This document shows positions 33,841-43,203 of a stretch of DNA of 43,203 nucleotides, piece by piece; the stretch's first letter is position 1; every line of letters starts with the position of its first letter. This DNA is from Planctomycetota bacterium (GTDB lineage: Bacteria; Planctomycetota; JACQVV01; JASMLP01). The notes below the pieces were generated by a model. The model saw nothing but the letters and a program-made list of their open reading frames with translations. It searched no databases and was not told where the DNA came from. The translations under genes were made by a program, and so were the position numbers. Where the stretch lies: positions 1 to 43,203 of the forward strand of contig JASMLP010000180.1 in the NCBI GenBank assembly GCA_030748635.1. The letters run 5' to 3'.

Positions 33841-34138
33841 TGGGACTGGGGGAAGGGCTGGAGTCAGAGCCAGAAGATGATCCAGAATTCGAAGAGGACT
33901 TGGAATCACTCGAGGAACTGGATTCCGACTCCTTTTTGGCTTTCTCCTTATATTCGGCCTTCCGGTAGTCGGTGATGTAAAAACCGGAACCTTTGAAGAT
34001 TAAGCCGGCTCCTGCGCCGATGAGGCGTTTGACATTCCCCTCGCATTCGGGGCATGTCTGAAGCGGTTCCTCGGAGATCCTCTGAAACGCTTCGAATTCG
34101 TGGCTACATTCATTGCAGCGGTAATCGTAGGTGGGCAT
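33833..34138 (-). CDS. FmdB-family zinc-ribbon protein
   Basis: 101 aa. The start 'MPTYDYRCNECSHEFE' and 'CPECEGNVKRLIG' form the zinc ribbon of the FmdB/CxxC_CXXC_SSSS regulatory-protein family, followed by 'FKGSGFYITDYR'. The last 35 residues are a low-complexity Ser/Lys/Pro tail. The start has AAAGG six bases upstream. It follows grpE by 14 bp in the heat-shock cluster. Confidence 0.9.
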   Translation of the reverse strand: MPTYDYRCNECSHEFEAFQRISEEPLQTCPECEGNVKRLIGAGAGLIFKGSGFYITDYRKAEYKEKAKKESESSSSSDSKSSSNSGSSSGSDSSPSPSPSD

Positions 34139-34152
34139 GAGAGACCTTTGTT

Positions 34153-34794
34153 TCAGTGGTCACTGGAATCGGATGTCTCGGCCTGGCCGGTGGCGTTAGC
34201 ATCCTGTTCAGAAGGACGGCAGGCGACCTTGACGCGTGTGGGGCGGAGGAGGCGGTCGTGGAGTCGATATCCCTTCTGGATGACTTCGGTGATATTCATA
34301 TGGGGGACTTCGGTCGACTCTTCGCTCAGCATGACCTCGTGAAGCATGGGGTCGAACGGCTTTCCATCGGCCTCGATTTCGAGGACTCCGTGATCACCTA
34401 GTCCCTTGCAGAACTGCTGATAGAGTAGTTCGAAGCCCTGCAAGATGTCCGCAGCTTCGGTCCCCTCGAGTCGCTGAGCGGCCTGGAGGGCCAGTTCGAA
34501 CGCATTGAGGTTGGGAAGTAGATCGAGAATGAGGGGTTGGGCCCCGAAGCGTCGTGACTCGACCTTCTCTTTCTGGACGCGCTTACGGTAGTTGATGAGT
34601 TCCGCTTCTTTGCGTTGAAGGTGGTCGAGAAATTTGTCTCGCTCAGAAGCTTTTTTCTCCATCTCGATAAAGTCTTCGAGTTGGAGGTTTTGGTAACGCT
34701 CCTCGTCACTAGGCTCTTGGGGCGAATTGGAGGTTTCCTCTGTGACAGAGGATCCTTCGGGGGGGTCGGTTTCGGTGATCGGTTCCTGGTTCAT
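34153..34794 (-). CDS. grpE: Nucleotide exchange factor GrpE
   Basis: 213 aa. Releases ADP from DnaK. It has an acidic N terminus, a long coiled-coil ('RKEAELINYRKRVQKEKVES' region), the 'LLPNLNAFELAL' segment, and the C-terminal beta domain with 'KPFDPMLHEVML' and 'EVIQKGYRLHDRLLRPTRVKV', all family landmarks. The unusual C-terminal extension is Ser/Asp rich. It lies 13 bp after dnaJ, and no dnaK is in the window, so the Hsp70 is encoded elsewhere. Confidence 0.96.
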   Translation of the reverse strand: MNQEPITETDPPEGSSVTEETSNSPQEPSDEERYQNLQLEDFIEMEKKASERDKFLDHLQRKEAELINYRKRVQKEKVESRRFGAQPLILDLLPNLNAFELALQAAQRLEGTEAADILQGFELLYQQFCKGLGDHGVLEIEADGKPFDPMLHEVMLSEESTEVPHMNITEVIQKGYRLHDRLLRPTRVKVACRPSEQDANATGQAETSDSSDH

Positions 34795-34807
34795 AGGTCT
34801 TCGGAGG

Positions 34808-35905
34808 TTAAATGGGCTCGAAGAATTGTTTCATCCGTTCCAGAAAGGATTTGCGTTCTGGAGTGACATTCTTTTGCTCGGTCTGAGCGAAATCTCGCAA
34901 GATCTCTTCCTGGCGACGGGTCAGTTTCTTGGGAATCTCGACGGTAATCTGAACGAGTAGATCGCCTTGTCCATAGCCCCGGACATTCGGGATGCCCTGC
35001 TGAGAAAGACGTAGGATCTGGCCGCTCTGGGTACCGCGGGGAATTTTCATGGAGGTCGATCCCTCGAGAGTAGGGATCTGGATCTCAGCGCCGAGGGCTG
35101 CCTGGGTAAAAGAGATTGGAACCTGGCAGACGATATCGTCGCCGTGACGCTCGAAAAACTGATGGGGGCGAACTCGGATCAGGCACAAGAGGTCGCCGCG
35201 AGGGCCACCATTCATGCTGGGTTCACCTTCACCAGCAATTCGTAGTTGCTGGCCATCCTGAAGGCCGGGAGGAATTTTGACTTCGATCGTACGATCGACC
35301 GGGGCCATTCCCTGGCCGTGGCATCGTTGACACGGATCTTGAATGATCTGGCCGGCACCACGACACTGTGAACAGGTCGTTGCCAGGCTGAAGAATCCGT
35401 GGCTTTGGGCTACCTGGCCCGAGCCGCCGCAGACCTCGCAGGAGTGGGGTTGGGTCCCCGGTTTACAGCCGGATCCGCTGCAGTCATTGCAGATTTCGTG
35501 GCGCTGGATTTCGATGTTCTTGGTCGCTCCGGTCGCCATCTCCTTGAAGTCGATGGCGACTTCGAAGCGGAGGCTGGCTCCTCGGGAAGTACGTTGCCTG
35601 CCTCGTCCTCCTCCAAATCCGAAGAGGTCTCCGAACACATCGAAGATGTCACCGGCATTGCCAAAACCGATAGATTGTCCTTCAAGACCGGCATGTCCGT
35701 ATCGGTCATAAAGTTGCCGTTTCTCGTCATCTTGAAGCACCTCGTAGGCTTCGGAGACATCACGGAACATTTTTTCCGCTTCGACATTATCCGGATTTTT
35801 ATCCGGATGATAGCGTAGAGCCGCCTTACGGTAGGCTTTCTTGATGTCTCCCTGAGAGGCTTCTCTTGAGACTCCGAGAAGTTCGTAATAGTCGGTTTTG
35901 GACAT
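34808..35905 (-). CDS. dnaJ: Chaperone protein DnaJ
   Basis: 365 aa. J domain 'YHPDKNPD' at about residue 34, a Gly/Phe region, then the zinc domain with four CxxCxGxG units ('CNDCSGSG', 'CEVCGGSG', 'CSQCRGAG', 'CQRCHGQG'), and the substrate-binding C terminus. It is a type I DnaJ, the DnaK co-chaperone. There is no obvious Shine-Dalgarno; instead an 11-bp perfect GC-rich hairpin ends eight bases before the ATG. The gene follows groEL2 by 79 bp. Confidence 0.96.
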   Translation of the reverse strand: MSKTDYYELLGVSREASQGDIKKAYRKAALRYHPDKNPDNVEAEKMFRDVSEAYEVLQDDEKRQLYDRYGHAGLEGQSIGFGNAGDIFDVFGDLFGFGGGRGRQRTSRGASLRFEVAIDFKEMATGATKNIEIQRHEICNDCSGSGCKPGTQPHSCEVCGGSGQVAQSHGFFSLATTCSQCRGAGQIIQDPCQRCHGQGMAPVDRTIEVKIPPGLQDGQQLRIAGEGEPSMNGGPRGDLLCLIRVRPHQFFERHGDDIVCQVPISFTQAALGAEIQIPTLEGSTSMKIPRGTQSGQILRLSQQGIPNVRGYGQGDLLVQITVEIPKKLTRRQEEILRDFAQTEQKNVTPERKSFLERMKQFFEPI

Positions 35906-35913
35906 GAGTGGGG

Positions 35914-35940
35914 CGGGGCGGTCGTATAGCGACCGCCCCG
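35914..35940 (-). promoter_or_regulatory. Strong hairpin between groEL2 and dnaJ
   Basis: A perfect 11-bp inverted repeat, CGGGGCGGTCG / CGACCGCCCCG, with a 5-base loop. There is no U-run downstream on the minus strand, so it is not a classic terminator. It sits where the dnaJ ribosome site should be and could reduce dnaJ translation or mark an mRNA processing site. Confidence 0.6.
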
Positions 35941-35984
35941 ATTGGCTTTTGAGTGAATGGTTGTGGTTTCCTAAGCCGGTAGGC

Positions 35985-37589
35985 TCAGAAAACGCTGCCT
36001 TCGACGGTGTCTTCCTCGGACTCCAGGTCGGTTACCATGGTGTTGGTGGTAAGCATCAGGCCCGCGATGGAAGCTGCATTCTGGAGAGCAATACGAACCA
36101 CTTTGGTGGGGTCGATTACACCATCCTCGACGAGGTTGGTCCATTCGCAGGTGGCCGCGTTGAATCCGATGGGCCATTCCTTCTCTTTGGCCTCTGCAAC
36201 CACAACGTTGCCGTCGAGTCCTGCATTGGAGGCAATCTGGAAGAGAGGCGCCTGGAGTGCGCGGTGGATGATTTGGATTCCGTGGGTTTCATCGCCCTGG
36301 CCTTCCAGCGATTCCAGATCTTTCTGGGCCTTCAGGTAGGCGATACCACCACCGGGAACAACCCCTTCTTCAACCGCTGCTCGAGTTGCATGGAGGGCGT
36401 CTTCGACGCGAGCTTTTTTCTCTTTCAGGTCGGTTTCCGTGGCTGCACCCACCCGGATGATGGCGACACCACCGGTGAGCTTGGCCAGGCGCTCCTGGAG
36501 TTTCTCCCGATCGTAATCGGAGGTCGTTTGCTCGATACGGGTTCGAATCTGATGGATTCTCGATTCGAGTTCCTTCTGGTCACCATTGCCCTCGACGAGG
36601 GTCGTGTTGTCCTTTTCGAGCGTGATTTTGCGGGCGGTACCGAGGTTTTCCAGGGTCAGGTTTTCCAGTTTGGTTCCGAGATCTTCACTGATGAGTGTTC
36701 CGCCAGTGAGGACGGCGATGTCACCGAGGATCGCTTTGCGACGCTCTCCAAAGCCCGGCGCCTTGACCGCGGCGACCTTGAGCACACCGCGGATCTTGTT
36801 GATCACGAGAGTGGCAAGAGCTTCCCCTTCGATATCCTCGGCAATGATCAGCAGAGGACGGCTGGTCCCAGCGACCTTTTCGAGGATCGGGACCAGATCT
36901 CTCAGATTAGAGATCTTTTTCTCGTGGATCAGGATGTACGGATCCTCGAGGTTGCAGGTCATATCTTCGGTTGATGTGACAAAGTAAGGGGAGATATATC
37001 CCTTGTCGAATTGCATGCCGTCGACCAACTCCAGTGTGGTATCGAGGGTCTGGCTATCTTCGACGGTGATGACTCCATCCTTGCCCACCTTTTCCATCGC
37101 GTCGGCAAGCAGGTCGCCGATGGTCTCGTCTTGGTTGGCGCTGATCGTTCCGACCTGGGAGATTTCCTTGCGATCGGAAACCTCGCGAGAAAGACTCTCG
37201 ATGGTCTCCACAGCTCGAAGGGTCGCGAGATCGATGCCACGCTTCAGGGCCATCGGGTTGATGCCCGAAGTGAGGCTCTTGAGACCCTGAACGAATATCG
37301 CTTCTGCGAGAACGGTGGCCGTTGTGGTTCCGTCACCAGAAACATCGCTGGTTTTGCTTGCGACCTCGTTGACGAGTTTGGCTCCCATGTTCTCGAAAGG
37401 ATCGGTCAGATCGACTTCCTTGGATACGGTTACACCGTCTTTGGTGACGGTCGGGCCACCGAAAGACTTTTGAATGATCACATTGCGCCCTTTGGGCCCC
37501 ATTGTGACCTTGACGGCTTTGGCGAGCTTTTCGACACCCTGACGGATCATCTTTTGGGCGTCTTGCTCGAAAATCATTTGCTTGGCCAT
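35985..37589 (-). CDS. groL: Chaperonin GroEL, second copy (no GGM tail)
   Basis: 534 aa, a full chaperonin. It has '[23 protein letters not shown]' at the ATP site, '[15 protein letters not shown]', and '[14 protein letters not shown]'. It ends at '[10 protein letters not shown]' and lacks the usual Gly-Gly-Met tail, which in E. coli GroEL lies inside the cavity. GGAGGAGG lies before the start. It is encoded 41 bp after groES and after the first groEL. It is most likely a specialised paralogue with altered substrates. Confidence 0.95.
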   Translation of the reverse strand: MAKQMIFEQDAQKMIRQGVEKLAKAVKVTMGPKGRNVIIQKSFGGPTVTKDGVTVSKEVDLTDPFENMGAKLVNEVASKTSDVSGDGTTTATVLAEAIFVQGLKSLTSGINPMALKRGIDLATLRAVETIESLSREVSDRKEISQVGTISANQDETIGDLLADAMEKVGKDGVITVEDSQTLDTTLELVDGMQFDKGYISPYFVTSTEDMTCNLEDPYILIHEKKISNLRDLVPILEKVAGTSRPLLIIAEDIEGEALATLVINKIRGVLKVAAVKAPGFGERRKAILGDIAVLTGGTLISEDLGTKLENLTLENLGTARKITLEKDNTTLVEGNGDQKELESRIHQIRTRIEQTTSDYDREKLQERLAKLTGGVAIIRVGAATETDLKEKKARVEDALHATRAAVEEGVVPGGGIAYLKAQKDLESLEGQGDETHGIQIIHRALQAPLFQIASNAGLDGNVVVAEAKEKEWPIGFNAATCEWTNLVEDGVIDPTKVVRIALQNAASIAGLMLTTNTMVTDLESEEDTVEGSVF

Positions 37590-37605
37590 GGTCGGCCTCC
37601 TCCTT

Positions 37606-37620
37606 CGCAGCTTCGCTGCG
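37606..37620 (-). promoter_or_regulatory. Hairpin just upstream of groEL2 Shine-Dalgarno
   Basis: CGCAGC and GCTGCG enclose a GAA loop on the minus strand; the GGAGGAGG of groEL2 follows within a few bases. It may tune translation of the second chaperonin or stabilise the processed mRNA end. Confidence 0.45.
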
Positions 37621-37630
37621 GTTGTTGGTT

Positions 37631-37921
37631 TCAGTCCAGAAATTTTCCGAGCAGGTCACTTTCCCGCATGATCTTGTATTCAGCATCGTCAATTTTGACA
37701 TCCGATCCTGAATACTTTCCGAAGAGCACTTTGTCCCCTTCTTGAACGGACATGGGGGCATGGCCTCCACTCTTGAGGGTCTTGCCCGTGCCTACGGCCC
37801 GAACGACTCCCTCTTGGGGTTTATCTTTTGCGGTGTCAGGCAGAACGATTCCGCCGGCGGTCATTTCTTCAGCTTCACTGACTTCGATCAAAATTCGATC
37901 GTCAAGGGGACGAACGTTCAT
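37631..37921 (-). CDS. groS: Co-chaperonin GroES
   Basis: 96 aa. Begins '[19 protein letters not shown]' and has '[16 protein letters not shown]', the mobile loop, and ends with '[17 protein letters not shown]'-like sequence. The start has AGGAGGTATCCG. It is the only groES here and lies between two groEL genes, so it may serve both. Confidence 0.96.
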   Translation of the reverse strand: MNVRPLDDRILIEVSEAEEMTAGGIVLPDTAKDKPQEGVVRAVGTGKTLKSGGHAPMSVQEGDKVLFGKYSGSDVKIDDAEYKIMRESDLLGKFLD

Positions 37922-37995
37922 CGGATACCTCCTGGTAATCTCGTGGATAGTAGTTTCATTTAAGTAAAGGGTGCGTCGAGTTTGGGGGGGCGGGG

Positions 37996-39735
<1,740 letters not shown>

Positions 39736-40112
39736 GTTTTTCTCCTCTCATCCACTGATGCATTATTTAGGTTCGTGGAAGATGTAATTTTCAGAATCGC
39801 GGTCAAAGTAGCAAATGGTGGGCCAGAGAAATGTTTACCGAACCTATAAGTTCATTAGTCCTTTATATGAAAGGGCTTGGGTGTGTTGGCGAGTGTCCTG
39901 GGATGGGGGGGGGCAAGTCCGGCATCTGCCGTATTGGCACAGGACGAGGCGAGCAGGATTTAACTCATGCCACAATGGCAGGAGGCGAGGCTGTTTGCTT
40001 CCAAGATCTCGGTAGGGGCCGGGGTTTCATCGAGATGCCTTTCGTGAGGGAACGGGTCGGAAAGGGTTATGACAGCGGTTCCCCTAGGTGTTGGAGGCGA
40101 GGATGCTGGAAC
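39736..40112. other. Intergenic region upstream of groEL1
   Basis: About 375 bp between groEL1 and the nucleotidyltransferase stop. It holds an 8-base inverted repeat, TAGGTTCG (39768-39775) and CGAACCTA (39839-39846), 63 bp apart, the only regulator-like signal seen near the chaperonin start. A nine-G run lies at about 39905-39913. A 5-bp stem TGCCA/TGGCA is at about 39969. An ORF at 39831-40172 has no family resemblance. No RNA gene was recognised. Confidence 0.4.
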
Positions 40113-41327
40113 TCAGGCTTCGGGCAAGCGTTCCAGAACCGCCGAGACCAGGGTCCGACTCAACTGCACTGAAATTTCTCTGAATTCTTCGAGTTGGGTT
40201 GAAGGGGGGATCGGAGTGAAGCGATCTGCAATTCGGGTGGCCACTCGGGTGAGTAGATCGGTCCAGAGATCTGGTCCCAACAGTAAAGAGTTCGGGAATC
40301 GTCTCAGAATGTGAGGTACGGGGCCCCAATCGGATCGATGGGAGGTGGCCCACTCCGTTGCGCGCCAGTCGACATCGGGGAAAACAGTCAGGGATCTGTC
40401 GAAGGATTCTCGTTTATGAACGGATTCTCCGATCGCCTGGAGGGCGAGGGTTGGGAGCAGCATGACTCGAGACATCCAGTCCTTGACCATTCTTGCTCTC
40501 AGGGTAGGTGATCGATCAACGGATAGCTGCCGAAGCGAACTTGCCATGCGCCAGAATCGATCCAGGCGTTCGGTTTCATCTTCGGAACGGATTCCGACGC
40601 GGAGTGGGGATTCACCCGGGAGGAGTTGGTGGGCGCGCTGCAGCAGATGGATCGGAAATCTGGGTTGAGGATGATCCAGAAGATCCTCGGCGGTCAGAAT
40701 CTGAATGGAATGGTGCGATAAAGGGTCGCAAGCGCAGAGGGTCGCGCGGGTGCGGATAAATGTATTTCTCAAGTCTTTCAGGGCGTTGCGACGGGTGGCG
40801 ACCCCTGGAGCAAGAACGGCTACTAGATCGACATCGCTATAATCGCCCGCGGGATCTCTGGTGGCATGACTCCCGTGAAGATAGAGGCCCTGGAGAAGGG
40901 AAGAAACGGGTTCAAAAGTCCGGGAAAGCTGGTGTAAGAGGTGTTCTACGCGGTTTCTCGGGAGAGGAGCAGGGGGGGGGGATGGATGATCCTGGGGGGA
41001 CGGTTCGGGCAGAATCTTGCGTACCTGTTCCTGTCGAATCTGGTCAAACGCGACGAGAAGGTCGAGAAGATCGAGATCCTCAAGTGGAGGGGAGGGAATC
41101 TCGGGAACCCACTCCTGAATGTGGTGAATCGATTCTTTGCGCTGAAATCGACTGGGGGTCCATCCGGAAAGAACTGCCTGACGAAACCCCAAGATATGAC
41201 GCTCCAGCAGGTATAAATTCTGCAGAGAGGTGGCATGCCCTGCGAGCGCAGCGTGTCGAGGATCGAGACGGTATGCGAAGGCTTGCTCCAAAGGAGTTTC
41301 AAATAGCGAGGATCGGTTGCCAGTCAT
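40113..41327 (-). CDS. Nucleotidyltransferase-domain protein
   Basis: 404 aa. Residues 145-175 hold a pol-beta-type nucleotidyltransferase core: 'LHGSHATRDPAGDYSDVDL', with the Gly-Ser and the two metal Asp (D165, D167). The regions around it are helical; the C-terminal half may be a helical nucleotide-transfer companion domain. Substrate is unknown; kanamycin-type or GlnD-type activity is not supported. A ten-C run on the coding strand encodes a Pro stretch (residues 115-121). It lies divergent from the HDOD gene, with no neighbour on its own strand close by. Confidence 0.8.
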   Translation of the reverse strand: MTGNRSSLFETPLEQAFAYRLDPRHAALAGHATSLQNLYLLERHILGFRQAVLSGWTPSRFQRKESIHHIQEWVPEIPSPPLEDLDLLDLLVAFDQIRQEQVRKILPEPSPQDHPSPPPAPLPRNRVEHLLHQLSRTFEPVSSLLQGLYLHGSHATRDPAGDYSDVDLVAVLAPGVATRRNALKDLRNTFIRTRATLCACDPLSHHSIQILTAEDLLDHPQPRFPIHLLQRAHQLLPGESPLRVGIRSEDETERLDRFWRMASSLRQLSVDRSPTLRARMVKDWMSRVMLLPTLALQAIGESVHKRESFDRSLTVFPDVDWRATEWATSHRSDWGPVPHILRRFPNSLLLGPDLWTDLLTRVATRIADRFTPIPPSTQLEEFREISVQLSRTLVSAVLERLPEA

Positions 41328-41375
41328 GCTGTGGTTTGGAAACGCCTAGTCGAAGGCGCTGGAGTCTTTGACCTG

Positions 41376-41381
41376 TATAAT
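41376..41381 (+). promoter_or_regulatory. Candidate -10 element of the HDOD gene
   Basis: A perfect TATAAT in a divergent gap, about 105 bp before the HDOD start. No clear -35 at the right distance (GAAGGC at 18 bp). A weak call. Confidence 0.3.
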
Positions 41382-41486
41382 GAATCTTCATGGGAGAGCA
41401 AGCAAGTGAACGCTTGAGACTCCGAGGTTTGTAGAGCTTGTTTGTTTCTTTAAGAACCGAAAGAACCGAATCTGAGAAGGACGAAA

Positions 41487-43112
41487 GTGACGACTGACGG
41501 AACAACCGAAAGAAACAGAGACCGAGAGCATCCTCGGGAAATTTCCGCCACCGCCTGGCGGAAGGAGTCGTTTCGGCGTGAGACGAGAAAAATCGAACGA
41601 TCTCGATCTCCGGTAGAGACCAAGACGATTCTGGAGATTCGCTCTCATCTCGCCGAGATGCCTCCATTGGCTCCGGTCATTGCTCGGATCTTTCAAGAAA
41701 TTGCCAATCCTCGTTCGGATGCGCGTAGTGTTAGTGAGATCGTGTCTAGCGACCCCACACTGGTTCTCACCATTTTGAAGGCGATCAACTCCTCATTCTA
41801 CGGGAGAGAACAGGAAATTCGAGATGTTCGGCAAGCCATCTCCTTGTTGGGCTTCGATACGGTTCAGTCCCTGGTGATGCAGTTCGGGTTGACCCGGATG
41901 TTCTCATCAAACCAGGATGAACTGGGATATCAAACGGTCGATATCTGGAGTCATTGCCTTTGCGTGAGCATGGTTTCTCAGGTTCTTTCGCGAAACATTG
42001 CAGGCGTAGATCCCGGATTTTTGTCTACCTTCGGTTTGCTCCACGATATCGGAAAGGTCGCAATGAACGCTCGTTGGCCGGGTCAGGTAGAGCGTTTGTT
42101 GCATGAACCGATGCGGGTAGAGGAAACATTTTTGGAACGAGAACTTCGTGTGATGGGTATCGATCATGCGTCCCTGGGACAGATGGTTGCTGAAACTTGG
42201 GGGCTTCCGAATGAGGTCCAGTGGGCGATTGGGCACCATCACGATCTTGAAGGGGCGCGTAATGATCAGGATCACGAATCCGGGGTTCGAAAAGCGATCG
42301 TTGTCAATTCTCTCTCCAATCAGATTGCCAAGATGTTTGGACTGGCGTGCGGTGACCCTACGCCGGAAAAGCTTTATCCAGACAGTCTCGAATCGTTGGG
42401 ACTTCCCTCTTCGATAATCGAACTTTTGACACCACAGGTCAAGCAGGCAGTGAGTCGGGCGGTTCTCTTTGTGAATGAGATTGCCCATCGGTCGATCCTG
42501 GATCTTCCCGATCTCTATCAAGTGGATTTAGAGGACCGGTGTACGATGCCGATGGAGTGGGGAGGCGAATGGGTCACTTCGGTTCGTTCGAGGATTGGCA
42601 TCGGTACGCACTCTTTGCTCGATCTGTTGGATTCCGAAGCTTCTAAGGAATTCGATATTGAGGATCTTTCCGATTCTGATCTAGATCTGGGCGCGGCAAG
42701 AGATGTTCGTGTTTCAGGAAAAGCTACGGAGATTTCCTGTTTACGTCTCGTTCGGTTTTTGGACCGGGTGGGGCGAACATTCGGGGTTGAGGGTGAATTG
42801 GGAATTCGGATGAACTATCTGGTCAGAAGGGTGTTGCGAGGAGTTCTCCCCCGAAGGGGACATGCGGCGCCGGAATTTAGCGTGCGTTTTATTCGCACAG
42901 AAGAGAATCTGATCCTTGTATTTGAGAGCCTCCGACTCGAATTCGATCGTCACATGGACATCGCGGGTACGGTTCGGGTTCATGGGATCGAAGGGGCCAG
43001 AGATCGTTGTCGAGATCTCTTACGACACTCGATTCAAGTGTTTCTCATGCTCGATTGGTTCACTCGTCTTGAAACCGATGAGACCGGCAGAACATTCGCC
43101 CTTATCTGGTAG
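41487..43112 (+). CDS. HDOD-domain signalling protein
   Basis: 541 aa from GTG 41487, with AAGGA five bases upstream. Residues 55-260 are an HDOD domain (HD-related output domain): 'LAEMPPLAPVIARIFQEI', 'VSSDPTLVLTILKAINSSFYG', 'AISLLGFDTVQSLVM', 'FGLLHDIGKVAMN' (HD pair kept), and 'GLPNEVQWAIGHHHD'. The first 45 residues are charged and likely disordered. The C-terminal 240 residues are not recognised. HDOD proteins usually take part in c-di-GMP, stress or cell-cycle signalling, often without known enzyme activity. Confidence 0.9.
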   Translation: MTTDGTTERNRDREHPREISATAWRKESFRRETRKIERSRSPVETKTILEIRSHLAEMPPLAPVIARIFQEIANPRSDARSVSEIVSSDPTLVLTILKAINSSFYGREQEIRDVRQAISLLGFDTVQSLVMQFGLTRMFSSNQDELGYQTVDIWSHCLCVSMVSQVLSRNIAGVDPGFLSTFGLLHDIGKVAMNARWPGQVERLLHEPMRVEETFLERELRVMGIDHASLGQMVAETWGLPNEVQWAIGHHHDLEGARNDQDHESGVRKAIVVNSLSNQIAKMFGLACGDPTPEKLYPDSLESLGLPSSIIELLTPQVKQAVSRAVLFVNEIAHRSILDLPDLYQVDLEDRCTMPMEWGGEWVTSVRSRIGIGTHSLLDLLDSEASKEFDIEDLSDSDLDLGAARDVRVSGKATEISCLRLVRFLDRVGRTFGVEGELGIRMNYLVRRVLRGVLPRRGHAAPEFSVRFIRTEENLILVFESLRLEFDRHMDIAGTVRVHGIEGARDRCRDLLRHSIQVFLMLDWFTRLETDETGRTFALIW

Positions 43113-43122
43113 GTCGGTTCGT

Positions 43123-43203
43123 TTATCGCTGATTGGAGGGTGATATCTTTGCCTGCAAGCGACGGGTATCCAGAGCCCAGTGCGGGGAGTCGGGGTAACG
43201 ATT
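43123..43203 (-). CDS. C-terminal end of a TPR-like protein (runs off window)
   Basis: Twenty-six residues before a TAA at 43125-43123, in frame at the window edge. The sequence 'RYPDSPHWALDTRRLQAKI' resembles the last repeat of TPR or BamD-type proteins ('YPDSPHA...'). The gene converges with the HDOD gene at a 10-bp gap. The identity is tentative because only the end is visible. Confidence 0.45.
   Translation of the reverse strand, partial: NRYPDSPHWALDTRRLQAKISPSNQR

Noticed and set aside
35898..36974. 358-aa plus-strand frame opposite groEL2
   Set aside because: A mirror of groEL2 codon use with no family features.
39736..39850. CIRCE (HrcA) element
   Set aside because: No TTAGCACTC/GAGTGCTAA arms were found upstream of groEL1 or groES.
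39831..40172. 113-aa ORF upstream of groEL1
   Set aside because: Cys/Gly-rich composition without a domain; it overlaps the end of the nucleotidyltransferase and crosses a nine-G run.

Overview
The window reads as chromosomal DNA of a free-living bacterium, most likely a Planctomycetota or close PVC-type lineage. This rests on gene content, not on a marker gene. It has a short SigA-type sigma factor with planctomycete-like motifs, several Ser/Thr kinases and an FHA protein, a zinc-finger anti-sigma factor fused to HEAT repeats, DUF1573 and DUF6941-like proteins, a multihaem cytochrome with a phosphoesterase-like front end, and two GroELs. GC content is moderate and coding is dense, with many ATGA, GTGA and TTGA overlaps. 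I see no rRNA, tRNA, CRISPR array, insertion sequence or phage gene.

Layout. 1-4.3 kb: end of a secreted protein, an RNase HII of archaeal type, and a leftward bS21 / ECF sigma / anti-sigma unit. 4.3-8 kb: a phosphodiesterase, facing the leftward glycine-cleavage unit gcvT-gcvH-lipoate ligase. 8.2-10 kb: an orphan FliY-like protein and an alpha/beta hydrolase. 10.1-12.3 kb: a leftward unit of acyl-CoA thioesterase, TlpA-like thioredoxin and pdxH. 12.3-13.06 kb: an AT-rich intergenic region. 13-16.6 kb: an exopolysaccharide-initiating sugar transferase, a sigma factor and HemW. 16.6-20.5 kb: an LEA-like lipoprotein, apt, a degenerate citrate synthase paralogue, citrate synthase and a DUF6941-like protein. 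20.5-23.4 kb: a membrane Ser/Thr kinase with a beta-propeller and a small lipoprotein. 23.4-39.7 kb: thirteen consecutive leftward genes, groEL1-groES-groEL2-dnaJ-grpE-fmdB-yacG-cytochrome-DUF1573-FHA-kinase/ATPase/TPR-enhancer-binding-like regulator-3-hydroxyacyl-CoA dehydrogenase. 40-43.2 kb: a nucleotidyltransferase, an HDOD protein and the end of a repeat-type protein.

The most notable item is the TlpA-like gene at 10793-11788 on the minus strand. Its frame is interrupted by a single TGA exactly where the first redox cysteine of the CxxC motif belongs, giving U-G-A-C. A hairpin of bacterial SECIS type, with a GGUUCC loop, begins its loop 20 nt after the TGA. A standard annotation would split this gene, but I read it as a selenoprotein.

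Other points of interest are a SigA-like sigma factor whose only plausible start is ATC behind a good Shine-Dalgarno; two genes that seem to need CTG starts; a citrate synthase co-translated with a paralogue that has lost two of three catalytic residues; an enhancer-binding-protein-like regulator without GAFTGA and with an altered Walker B, set in an FHA/kinase gene run; and an anti-sigma factor ending in an STN-like domain.
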